64,000 nucleotides of DNA, taken from NCBI GenBank assembly GCA_030737875.1, contig CM060910.1, forward strand, positions 65,728,501 to 65,792,500. The letters run 5' to 3'. The notes below the pieces were generated by a model that saw only the letters and a list, made by a program, of their open reading frames with translations, ran no database searches and was not told the origin of the DNA. The translations under genes and the position numbers were made by a program. The stretch is from Allium sativum. Lineage: Eukaryota > Streptophyta > Magnoliopsida > Asparagales > Amaryllidaceae. This document shows, one piece after another, positions 22,888-33,182 of this stretch; within the stretch, counting starts at the first letter, position 1; each line of letters opens with the position of its first letter.

Positions 22888-23672
22888 TTGTCACATTTAA
22901 AGCATGAAAAATTATTGAATGATTATAATTCCTTATCTCAAAAATATCATGATCTTGATAAAAGTGCTTCGAAACTTATGTTTTATAAAGAACATGAAGC
23001 TGCACCAAGACTGAAAGCAGCTCGAATCCAAAGTAAGACAATTCTAGAGGAGAATAAGGAGCTAATGAATTTATTTTTTATGCTAATAGAGGATAGGAAT
23101 ATTTTAATAGACTAAAGTTTACAGTTGATTTGAAACAGTAGACTTCCAAAGCTTTCCAAAGACACGACTATGCCCGAAGCCTCAGTAAGTAGTAAAACTT
23201 AGGAATTTATTTGTGGATATACCACTAACATATCAATGTCCAAGCTCTCCAAAGCCACGACTAAGCCCGAAGCCTCGGTATTTGAAAATTATTCTCATTT
23301 GAGAAACCTCCCTCGCAGGTCAGATGAATCACCTGTCAGTAGATAGTCCAGAAAGATCAAAGCCGACATTAAGGGTTTTTATGACAAAAAAGTAATGAGG
23401 ATACACTTCGACAAATCGACTATTATGTCTCCAAAGTTAAGCAATTACAGAAGGAGTGACATGACTTGCGAAAGAGTATCTTTGATTTAGAGAAAGAAAA
23501 CAAGACTCTCCGAGCCACAAGAAGAGCCTACAATAGGGCTCTAAAATTTCAGGTGAAACCCCTAGACAACCCCGATGAGGTTAAGAAGAAAGAGCAAAAG
23601 CTCAACGAGCTTTTGTGTATTGCGATTCATCATGCGATCAATCCTCCTATACCTGACGATGACGAGGTGTAG
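22888..23672 (+). pseudogene. Further coiled-coil fragments downstream of the E2 antisense ORF
   Basis: 22888-23115 (HLKHEKLLNDYNSLSQKY...) and 23466-23672 (LRKSIFDLEKENKTLRATRR ... ending INPPIPDDDEV) are heptad-rich. Between them, a 43-bp sequence containing CCAAAGMCACGACTAWGCCC occurs twice (about 23138-23181 and 23238-23280), with stops around it. They may be the degenerate end of the same ORF or a second partial copy. No other similarity seen. Confidence 0.35.
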
Positions 23673-24250
23673 GATATTCGATGTAGTTGTAATATCAGCA
23701 CTTAACTTTTGTGCTCTGATAGTCAACGAAACAATTTTTGTAAATAGTTTGGTAAATTGTGTAGATATTGTCTGATATGTAATCATTGTTAGTGTAAGGA
23801 TATCCATATCTGGAAGTCCTACTACATTACTCTACAAAAAGCTTAATACATAATATCTTTTGTGTTAACTTTTTGTCAAGGGTAAAACATATGCAGTAGT
23901 TTACTTATTTTATATGAACCGCTATCTAGATCATAACCAAGTAAAGGATGGACCATGCAACAGAATAATATGATCCCTCACATGATATGTTTTGTTATAA
24001 TTATGAACAAAAATTGCACGTGTAAGTTTAGTAGATCTCCATATATGAGATGTGAAAGATCACGATCTTTGTTTCAAGGCTTTTAGATAGCCGACTTGAG
24101 ATATCAACCCGAGTATTGACTTGGAAACCTCTTTTTAGGAATGAGAGTTAAAGCCCCACGACCCAGATTAGGGTATTACGGTATAAATTCAGGATTCCTT
24201 CTCTAGGAAGTATAGATAAAATCTTTGAAACCCATGTTCAAACATTTAGT

Positions 24251-24495
24251 AATAGAAGAACAGATATCCACTTCTAACAGCAATTAGAAGTCTCGAACCA
24301 TAACCTAGATTCAGGTATTTAATAGAAGACTAGATATCCACATTTGGTAGTAATAGAAGTCCCGAACCATAACCCAGATTCAGGTATTTAATAGAAGACC
24401 AAATATCCATATCCGGTAATAATAGAAGTCTCAAACCATAACCCAGATTCAGGCATTTAATAAAAGACCAATTATCCACATTTGGCAATTTATAG
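24251..24495. repeat. Tandem repeat, about 70 bp x 3.5
   Basis: Units start near 24251, 24321, 24390 and 24459, each with AATAGAAGAC, ATATCCACAT and ACCCAGATTCAGG. Copies differ by a few bases, so the array is not recent. It lies in the non-coding middle of E2, where pol would be expected in an autonomous element. Confidence 0.85.
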
Positions 24496-24660
24496 CTTTG
24501 TTACCTATTTTGGGTTTGATTTGCAAAGCAAAGGATATACATGCTTTGTGAGCCACTCTCTGGGATTTTGATTGTCAAAGCAGAGGATGTAGCATCTCTT
24601 TGGGCTTGTGTGTCCGGCGCACTTGGCTGGCTTATTCTCAAGTAGAACCCACGGATCTAA

Positions 24661-25075
24661 CCGATCACCCTCCAGGAGGTATCTTACCCTGGTCATCGTA
24701 GGCAAGGATAAAGTCTTACTCTTTTAATACTCTATCCTGGCCATCGTAGGCAGTGATAGAGGCTTACACGTCACCCCCTTCAAGGGGTGCCTTAACCTGG
24801 CCATCGTAGGCACGGATACGGGTTTTCGATGCTTTACCCTGGCCCTATCATATTTAGACGTGGATAAAGGCTTACACTCATCCCCTCGAAGGGGTACCTT
24901 ACCCAGGCCATCATAGGCGGGAGTAAGGGTTTTAGTTGCTCTGCGCCCAGGACAGAGGATTACACTTTTGATGCTTTAAACTGACCCTTTCAGATTTGGG
25001 CGTGGATAAAGGCTTGCACATCATCCCCCTTCGAAGGTGCCTTGCCCTGGCCACCTTGGCGCTGACATGGGTTTT
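24661..25075. repeat. Degenerate tandem repeat with CCTGGCCATCGTAGGC units
   Basis: Seven diverged units carrying CCTGGCCATCGTAGGC or a variant followed by GGATAAAGGCTTACAC or GGATACGGGTTTT, with a CCCCTTCRAAGGGG palindrome in several. Alternate spacing gives a higher-order period of about 110-120 bp. It overlaps the end of the decayed gag. No coding potential. Confidence 0.75.
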
Positions 25076-25867
25076 CTACCATCGTAGGTAGCTTCATCAT
25101 TTTAGGTGGTTCCAATTTTAAAGGAGTTTCGTACTCCCGACCGTGTAGACATTCTTTTCTTAAGGGATTTTTTATTATAATTAGCTTGATCTTTTTACGA
25201 ATCTTCATAGTTGGACTTGATTAAAGAATTGATGATCATTCCTTTAAGAACCCTACAGTGGTTGGTTTCGTGTCCATTCATCATAAGGTAATGGCAATAT
25301 GGTCCTCCTGATTTCCTTTCATACTTTGTCTTCATCTTGGATGATAGCCAAAATCTAAGGTCGTATTTGATTAGGAAGTATATATTCATGTGGTAAGATT
25401 GCATTCCTTAGGTAGTTTTGATTTGAATACTTCCATTCGACATTAGAACACAGCTCTCTGGTTGCTTGGTCTTGTTGCTTCATTCATATCCTCAAATCTT
25501 CTTTTCAATGTATCTTATGACTGAAGTGAAATTTTGTAGACCATTTTGAAGTGAACTGGTTGAAATCTTCCATTATTCCTTACTCAAATATAGTTCCTCA
25601 AGCCTGTGCATGAATGTCTTCTTTTATATGAGAGAATAGGTTATGCTCTTTTGCTGTAGAACCACTTAAAACAAAAATATCAGTTGGTCCTATGTGGAAA
25701 GGGTTAATGCTCTAAAAGTCATGATTGTATTTCTCTACTTCCCTTTTCTTCATTATAATTCGTAAGGCTTGTATCCTTGACCTTTGTTCTTCAACCACTC
25801 TTGGATCAATAATATCTGATGCAGCTATTTGGGATTCATAAGATCCCTGTCGAGACCTTTTCTCCAT
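24990..25867 (-). pseudogene. gag: Decayed gag of E2 (minus strand)
   Basis: From ATG 25867 the frame starts MEKRSRQGSYESQIAA and meets a stop after about 50 codons; further pieces appear in several frames. At 25195-25404 is the zinc-knuckle region YCHYLMMNGHETNHCRVLKG, i.e. C-x2-H/x-GH-xx-C followed by LKxxIxxLI, the form usual in Tat/Athila-type plant gag (one Cys of the knuckle replaced). Gag packages the element RNA in cytoplasmic particles. At least five stops or frameshifts make this copy non-functional. Confidence 0.6.
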
Positions 25868-25950
25868 GGTCTGGCTTCTTCAAAGCTCAGTCCAACCGAG
25901 ATGGAACAACTAGGTATGTGGTTAGTTATCAAAAGGATCAGAGGTTCAAT

Positions 25951-25967
25951 CCCTCCTTCTAGCACCA
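25951..25967 (-). other. Probable primer binding site of E2
   Basis: Minus strand TGGTGCTAGAAGGAGGG starts three bases inside the 5' LTR (which ends ...GTTAACA). Position fits a primer site, and TGG is the expected complement of a tRNA CCA end. I cannot name the tRNA; it is not initiator-Met. Confidence 0.5.
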
Positions 25968-25970
25968 AAA

Positions 25971-27221
25971 TGTTAACATTATTTTTCATCAACACTGGAA
26001 TTAGGGTTAAGGATGTGGACCTAGAGGAATTAAGAGATTATTTAGTTCCTACAAGCTTGAGTTAGTTCACCATTTCGTATATATCAAGGTCTAAAGCCTG
26101 AAGATTGGTTACTCTTCCTTCAAAGGGTGAGTGTCACGCTTACAACACTCAAGGACCAATAGTTACCTTAGGATAAGGGTTCCTTAAGCTCAACACAAGT
26201 AAGAAATCTAAATGGCTAAAGGAAGGTTGTTTCGTTAATTTGTTCTTAGGTATGAAGCATTGTTCAACGTTTATGAAGCTTTGTCGAAGGCTTGCAATAA
26301 AAATACATGAAACTGGTGACAAGTGTTTATTCTCTCCTTATTGATCATTTAATTGAGTACATAAGCGATTAGAAGAAAAAAAAAAACCAAATTGATTTAC
26401 AAATTAAGGTTTTCTCTCTAATAAATGAATACAAGATTGTGGAATCAGGAAAAGTCCCCCCAAAATGAGACCCCTAGGGTCTTATTTATAGACAAATTGG
26501 GCCCCCTTTTGGTTGCGGTGAGTAGAAGCCCAGTTTTGAGCGCTTCCGATTTCGACAGTGACTATTTGGTGTCGGTATCGTCCGCCTTTCTATTCTAGGT
26601 GTTGATAGTGGTTCTGTATCGCTTGTGAATTTGGTGCCGCCTCCATGAAGTGTATCGATACCAAATAAGTTGGTATGGATAACATTCTTTTCTGCTTTTG
26701 GTTTCGTTGATATGCCTCTGTTTTGGTAGCAAGTCCTAAGCTCTGCCCTTCTTTATTCACTTCTGAATATTAATTTATGTTACTTCCTTCGTGACTTCGA
26801 AGCTGCTTTGCATTAGCGGTATCGATACCAAGTATATTGGTATCGATAGCTCTTTGCACAAACCCAAACTGGTGTCATGCCTTCCCTTTTATAGCCCTAA
26901 GTTTCGGTTTTGAACTCTATGCTTCCAGAATTGATATCAAGTTGACTGCTTTCGGAATCGTAACCACTCTTGGTTGCGTATTATATGTTATTTTCGGTAC
27001 CGCCTTGTCATTATCTTCCTTGTAACGGTACCAAGCTTTTGCTACCTATGTTGGTACTGATAGCATGTGGACCAAAACCTTTCCCTTCTTGCTTCCATTA
27101 TCGATTGTCTTTGGTGCTTTAATGCTGATTGTAGGCTTTCCTGGTTTCCACTCTGATGCTGGCTCCATTCTGATATCCCTTCACAATTGTTTGGTTTCAG
27201 TATCAAAATCTGAAAGTAACA
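25971..27221 (-). repeat. 5' LTR of E2 (1251 bp)
   Basis: Plus strand begins TGTTAACATT and ends GAAAGTAACA, giving short inverted ends TGTTA/TAACA. Matches 18064-19179 over its last 1.13 kb. Minus-strand TATA CTATAAATAAG at 26481-26491. Small open frames (25829-26065, 26837-27025, 27065-27274) are LTR sequence, not genes. Confidence 0.8.
26481..26491 (-). promoter_or_regulatory. TATA box in the 5' LTR of E2
   Basis: CTATAAATAAG on the minus strand, about 730 bp from the U3 start, same as in the other LTR. It would drive transcription of gag toward lower coordinates. Confidence 0.6.
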
Positions 27222-28511
27222 CCGAGAATTCACGTGTTTGTGTTGATTTGAATTGGGAGCGCAGCTTTGTGTAGTGGCGCCTCTACAGGTCCATGAATGA
27301 TTGCCTCGAGGTCATCCTATGATTTTGAGGATGAACGATGATAGTACAATCCAAGATTCACCACACAAATTTCCCTAATATAGTTAATTTCCTCTTGGTT
27401 ATCTAATATCGATGAAGATAGGGTTCGGCCTCATTTTATTAAAGCAAATGAGTAACAATATAGGGTGTTATTTACGTGGCTACCATTTCAAATAAGAATA
27501 CCAAATCAACCATTTGAATTATTTCCTTTATTTAAAATAGTTGTCCCTTTTTCAAATGCTCTAATTGTGTGACCTCATAGGTTATTGTAACGTTGGTAAT
27601 AATTTAAAAAACATTTAAATCATAATCAATGAGCGACATCTAGTAATATATCGTTGTTACCAAAGCTATAATAATATCAAGGATTCGATACAACCTATTT
27701 TGTGACCACTGTTTCAATGTAATTTAATCCTTTTAACCATTATATCCAAGATTAAACTTGAGGCATGAAACATATCATTCTCTTTATAATTTAATCCTTT
27801 TATCTTAATCAATGAGTAGACTATATAAAACAAATCAATATTTGAGCATGGATATGCATTTCATACCCTCACTTAATTAAGAGGCCCATGGATATCACTA
27901 CTTATAGGGTTAAATTCCATCTAAATAATTAATAATTATTTAATCGATTCGAGATGTATTCAGTAATCACCTTTATCGTCTACCCAGTTAAAATAACTTT
28001 TGATGATATCAAAACACAAATATCCTTGAGTAAAATTATAATAATGAGATCTAAGAACCATTACATCACTATAACTATGAGAATAACTTATGATACAATT
28101 AATTATATTCCGTGAAGTTTTCTCAAGTTGGGTCAATCCAATAAGCTATTCTCTAATACGTATTTATGTATTGACATTAATATCACTTATATTAATGATT
28201 AATGAGATATGATCATCAACCAATCAACATACTAGTCTCAATATTTTATTGTTGTCCTTTATTAATAATAAAACTTGACTAGGGATATTTAAGAATTATT
28301 ATACTTAATATATTATCTAATCTCATGTTCAAGTCACTTACTTGAAACTATATAATTATGTATTATTACTCTAAGGACTTCTATTATGTTAATATTTATA
28401 TTACGCAGTTCATATAACATAACAAAATCTTTTAATCAAAATAAAATATAATATCAACAATGTTATTATTGTTCACATCAAACAGGTTGCCTCTAGGGCA
28501 CAAACTCTAAT
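27222..28511 (-). mobile_element. Copia-like LTR relic (minus strand), boundaries approximate
   Basis: At 28481-28505 the minus strand reads GTTTGTGCCCTAGAGGCAAC, the start motif of a widespread family of plant Copia LTRs (TGTTRGAGTxxGTGCCCTAGAGGCAA). The roughly 1.1 kb before it is AT-rich and lacks coding potential, consistent with a solo or truncated LTR. Neither the other end nor target duplications could be fixed; the left limit is placed at the end of E2. Recognition is from memory of the family. Confidence 0.4.
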
Positions 28512-31359
28512 AGCAGATATGTTGTGAAGTAAACATTGGTGTTAAGCCCGACTATGCTTCATTTAGCAATCAAAACATATTCAAGTTGTATAAGAAATGC
28601 AAAGTTTCAACAAATTTTAAATGTAAAGATCTTAGTTGTAATGTCTAATGCTTGACTCAAAAGTGTGTGTTGATTCTGAAATTGATTTTAGGGCATATGT
28701 GTTGTTATGTGTTCAAGGCACAAGGCAGCACATTCGTGGCCTAAAAGTCATGTGCATTTTAAATAGTCTATACTTGATTCAAGGCCACGTTCAAGTCCAT
28801 TTCAGCCTCCAGTATAAGTTAAATCAAGTTCAAGTCCAAATTCAAATTGGTGTTCTTTTAAAATTTAAGGTTGAGTTCAAATTCAAATCGAATTCAAAAC
28901 AAGGATTGATTTCATCAAATTAGCCATGAATCACAATCAAAGTAAGCATTATGCTAAAGCCAGGGGTCCAAGTTTCAAAGGAGTGAAGGCCTAGGCTTCT
29001 AACACCCAAATTAGGGTTCCAAGATGTAAAATCAAGTTATCTTGCTTGAATTTCAACCAAGGCATATCTATGATGGGGCGCATAAGAATCTGGGTGCACG
29101 ACATTCGAAAGCACACCTTGATAGTGGTGTAGGTGATGAAAATAGGTGTTTCAATGAAGGCTTCAACCTATGGTTTGGTCAAAATTGATGAACATGGTAG
29201 ATCTGAACGTGTGGTCATGATGGAAGTGGGAATCGACGTTTGGAGTCTTTGGCAAAGGTCGATGAAAAAGATAGGCAGAGGCGGCACTAAAACCACCTGG
29301 ATCAATTGGAAAAGTTAAATAGATTGGATGCTGTGAAATCTAGAACGTAAAGAAGTGACTAAGTACAAGGGTCGAACAGAAATTAACAAAAGCCAAAAAT
29401 TTTGTGAAAGTTTCTAAGTTTATGGATCGACACTGATCCTTACCCTATAGATCGGTACTGATCCATCTTGCCAAACATTTTAGATACTACAATTTGTGCA
29501 CTCCCTTTTTTAAAATCCTATGAAGCATTTAGTTAAGTTTAAACCAAAAACTCGACATTCGTGAATGAATGTGCATCTTAACTTGAGAATCTGAATTATA
29601 GCTGGATAATTAAAGGTAAAAGTTTAAAAATGCTATTTGTTGTGTTCAAGTAACTTGGAATATAAAGCTCGGATTTGGATTAAACTAGGTCACAACTTAT
29701 TACCAACGAAAATATACTTTGTAGGGAAAATGTTAACCAGGTTCTTCACCGGAAAGGAAGGTCCATGGGAATAAGAAGTCGATAGGATCTCTGATTCAAC
29801 TCAAACTTACCTAGTAGGCCCAAGTGAAGGGATGAAGAGAGTTCAACAAGTATCATCGTCTCAAAATTTATTAAGTACATAGATCGACATCGACCTATAC
29901 CATATGGATAGGTATTGGTCCATACTAACATGTCAATAACTCTGTCAGCATGACCCTAAGCTCTTTGTTAACCTATACACTAAGTTTTATAACAGTTAGG
30001 AATCTTTGCCTCAATATACTTAATGGACTAAATTACTATAAACCCTTTTTGTTCTCTCTTTTTATTTTCAATTTCTTTTGTCTTGCATTTATTTTTATAT
30101 TATCAGTGTTATTTCCTCAAAAGAAGGGATGCTTGCATATCATTACGGTGTTAGTGCTATTTTTGGCATTAACTAATTCTAACCATAATTCAATATCGGC
30201 TTCAGTTGGGCTTTACATCAAATGCACATACAAGTATACTTGATGGTGCCCATATGCACACGTGCACAAGCAAATGAGAGAATCAACCATTAGTAGGCTA
30301 AATATTGCTTTTATTTACAAAATGCATCATTAACTATATATCAACTATAAGCCTTCAAACAAATAATTGTCAAATTTGAAATTAAGTATACTTCATATTA
30401 CTATTTTATAAAATCTCATATCCACTTTATAGTATATTATCTTCTTTATAAATTGTTCAAACCTTTTTATAAATCAAATCAAATGGATTTATTAATTGTT
30501 GTTGATGACATGCACATTAGTCCTCTACGTAATTAACCTCAAACTAAAATATATCATCACAACGAACCGCTTAATTAGCCTAAACCAATTATAGGGATTA
30601 CTAACTATCTTCACAACACAATAATAGGGTCTCAAACAATTATTTAGTTAAGGGAAACATTTTTATGACATGAATACAAATCTAAATCTTAGCATGGCAA
30701 TCTAAAATCAATTCGAACAATTATATAATTTCCAATAATTTAAATATAAAAATTTAACACTTAAATATATATAGAGTCATCCATCTCACCTTTTCTTCTC
30801 CAAACCAAGCTCCAAATCACTAATACTCATCAATTTTCTCTCTTAAAAGTTGATATCTCCCTTCAAAATCCGATTCAAACTAGGTTCTTTCATGGATTTT
30901 GGAGGGAATCCCATGAGAAGAATTATGATGATTTTTGTTTGATTTTAGAAATTTTGTTTGAGGGGTTTAGGATTGGGGACTAAGAAGCGATTAAGGGGAA
31001 GGAATACATTAGAGGATAAGAAGAAGAACTGAACATTGAATAAATAAGTGAATGATAATTAGGAATGGGTTAGCCACTTATAAGTAAAGGGCTAAATTCA
31101 AAACTCTTTCCATCTGCCATTATTCATTTCCAAAAATTTTGAATCTCAAACATGTCGAATCTTGTACTCAAAAGAATCTCGAAAGTTGTAAGCAGAAGTT
31201 ATCTTTTTGAATCAATTTACAAATCAACTGCATGCCACTAGCTAAATATTCATCTATCGAAATATATTGCTGCTTATACTTAAAAATGTTTGCACCATCG
31301 ATTCAGGCTCAATGAAAGTTGTCTTGAGTCCTAATTGATCGTATGCAAATTTTGATATA
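28512..31359. other. Unassigned AT-rich DNA
   Basis: No gene recognised. The frame at 28648-28923 is a low-complexity run (FKVEFKFKSNSKQ) from a FQVQVQ-type repeat of CAAGTTCAAGTYCA. At 29418-29470 a short sequence GATCGRYACTGATCC occurs twice, and a related GATCGACATCGACC is at 29881; these look like fossil LTR motifs. 30740-31030 resembles an LTR leader followed by a purine-rich stretch but has no defined ends. Confidence 0.4.
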
Positions 31360-31364
31360 AGAGG

Positions 31365-32716
31365 TGTAGCACCCCGTACTTTTAAAGAACACTATAATGA
31401 TAAATTAAAGAATACCAAGCAGAATATTGGGAATTAAGTAAAATGGGTTGGGCCATTGCCTTTATCTCGGGATCCTGCCTAAGATAGACTCTGAGTTTGC
31501 ATAAAACGGACATCGTATGAAGAAGTTATTAAGTTTAGAAGTTTGTATACGCATAAGAGAATTATATAAATATACAAACTAATTAAATATTTCAAAATAA
31601 TTCAAATCAGTGACGCAGGGAAGGGGGAAATCGATCCGTTAGGGGTCGACCTCGTTCCCCGTGGGTGTCGAAACATGGTTCGACCCCTATAAAGGGGTGT
31701 CGACTCCTGGGTCGACCCCAATGAGATCTGGGGCAGATTCATCCCCTGCATGCGGACGCATTTCTGAGTGAGATTACATTTGTGGTAGAAACTGTAACTT
31801 GGTAGAAACTGTAATTCGGGGCATAATCTATGATGAACATGAATAATTGTATAAGAATGAATATGCCAAAACTACAGCAAATAGAAACTGTAACTGCACT
31901 TAGACACGAGGTTAGATTACATTTATGGTAGAAGTCTGCCCGGAACCACCCGGCATATCCAGCAACCACTGGTGGTTAATCTTATGTGAGGGGTCGAGGG
32001 CATAAATGTACACGTAACGGTGCTAAGACATGAGATTCAGTCCAGCTTGTGGTAGAAGTCTGCCCGGAACCGCCCAGCATATCCAGCAACCACAAGTAGT
32101 CGACTTAATGTGAGAGGTCTGGTGCATTAACAGACATGAATGGAAAATGACAAGATTCTGTTAACCAGAAATACTTGACCTGTTTAAACCTGTAGGAGTT
32201 ACATGAACATGACAAATTGAGTAGGGGTTAAGTAAATTTGCTTAAATCAGTGGGAGGGGGTTAAGTAAACTTGCAAATTAGTGAGGGGTTATATAAGCCT
32301 GGAAAACTTAATCTGTATTACATGTTGGGGTTATGCAATGTTGTTAAATCGTTATGCATAACCTGTCGAAATCCTAGTAGTGGGGATGAAAGCTTAGGAG
32401 GGTAGCTTGTATCATCTGATGTGTGGGACCCTTCAGTCAGTAACCCATCTTGGTATCAAATGAAGAACCCCGAACTAGGTCGGGGTCATGGCACGCTTAA
32501 TGAGTTGATTGTAGGAGGTTTAAATAGGAGAGGGTGTTGACAGCGCGTGATCCAATGGAGTCATATGCGTGCATGAGTCCAGCTTACTTAGGGAAAATTA
32601 AAGCACTGTGACATCAATAGACATTGATGTGTATCTTGAATATAACCGGTTGCCACTTTAGGACGTGATACATCCTACTGTGTGGCCAGGACAGGGTATC
32701 TATAGAGTAGGGAGCC
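31365..32716 (+). repeat. 5' LTR of B, first part (up to the insertion of A)
   Basis: Starts TGTAGCACCCCGTACTTTTAAAG; the 3' LTR of B starts TGTAACACCCCGTAATTTTAAAG, and both differ from the LTRs of A in the same stretch (TTTTATAACAC), which pairs this piece with 53433. It stops at GTAGGGAGCC, where A begins. A cluster of GTCGACC palindromes lies at 31638-31727. It contains two copies of a 100-bp module with GGTAGAAGTCTGCCCGGAAC (near 31930 and 32050). Confidence 0.8.
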
Positions 32717-32994
32717 TGTAACATCCCATAATTTTATAACACGTTATAATGACAAATTAAATAATACTTAATTTAATATTGGGAATTAAGTAAAATGGGT
32801 TGTGCCATTGCATTCGTCTCAGAATTCTGCTTAAGATAGACTCCGAGTTTGCATAAAACGTACATCGTATGAAGAAGTTATTAAGACAAGAAGTTTGTAT
32901 ATGCACAAGAGAATTATATATTTACACAACCAATCAAAAAATTCAAAATAATTCGAATGCGGATACGAGGGGAAGTATGGTAAATTAGCCCATT

Positions 32995-33112
32995 AGGGGT
33001 CGAACCAAGTCCCCATGGGTGTCGACCCATGGGTTGACCCCATAACGAGGGTGTCAACCCTTATGTCGACCCCAGTGTCGACACACTAAGGGGGGACGAC
33101 CCCTATATAGAT
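32995..33112 (+). promoter_or_regulatory. Cluster of GGGTCGACCC-type palindromes upstream of the TATA box (A 5' LTR)
   Basis: At least six copies or half-copies of GGGTCGAC / GTCGACCC within 120 bp, ending about 60 bp before the TATA box. Equivalent clusters occur at 31638-31727 (B), 40618-40712 (A 3' LTR) and 44866-45005 (C). Such a promoter-proximal palindrome cluster could be a binding array for a host factor; this is inference. Confidence 0.45.
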
Positions 33113-33172
33113 CTGGGCTGAAATCATTTTCTGAACGTGGACTGAATTCTGAGCAAGATTCGTTGACCCTAG

Positions 33173-33182
33173 GCTATAAATA
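33173..33182 (+). promoter_or_regulatory. TATA box of element A
   Basis: GCTATAAATAGGAC, a strong plant TATA box, about 457 bp into the LTR, followed by a leader with CTCATTCTCATTG around +30. The 3' LTR lacks it through a local rearrangement. Confidence 0.6.

Larger units (their letters stand above)
18064..27221 (-). mobile_element. Element E2: degenerate Tat-like Ty3/gypsy element with gag, an antisense ORF and no pol
   Basis: Direct repeats 18064-19179 and 26091-27221 are the LTRs. On the minus strand the order is 5' LTR (25971-27221), primer site, decayed gag (24990-25867), a tandem-repeat zone, decayed coiled-coil ORFs on the opposite strand, polypurine tract and 3' LTR. No RT, RNase H or integrase motif was seen. 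Additional ORFs in antisense between pol and the 3' LTR are a known trait of the plant Tat/Ogre lineage; placing E2 there is inference from gag type and layout. The first about 120 bp of the left LTR are separated from the rest by element L. Confidence 0.65.

Noticed and set aside
28648..28923. 91-codon frame with VQVQIQ and FKVEFKFKS runs
   Set aside because: Simple-sequence translation of a CAAGTTCAAGT repeat; no sign of a real protein.
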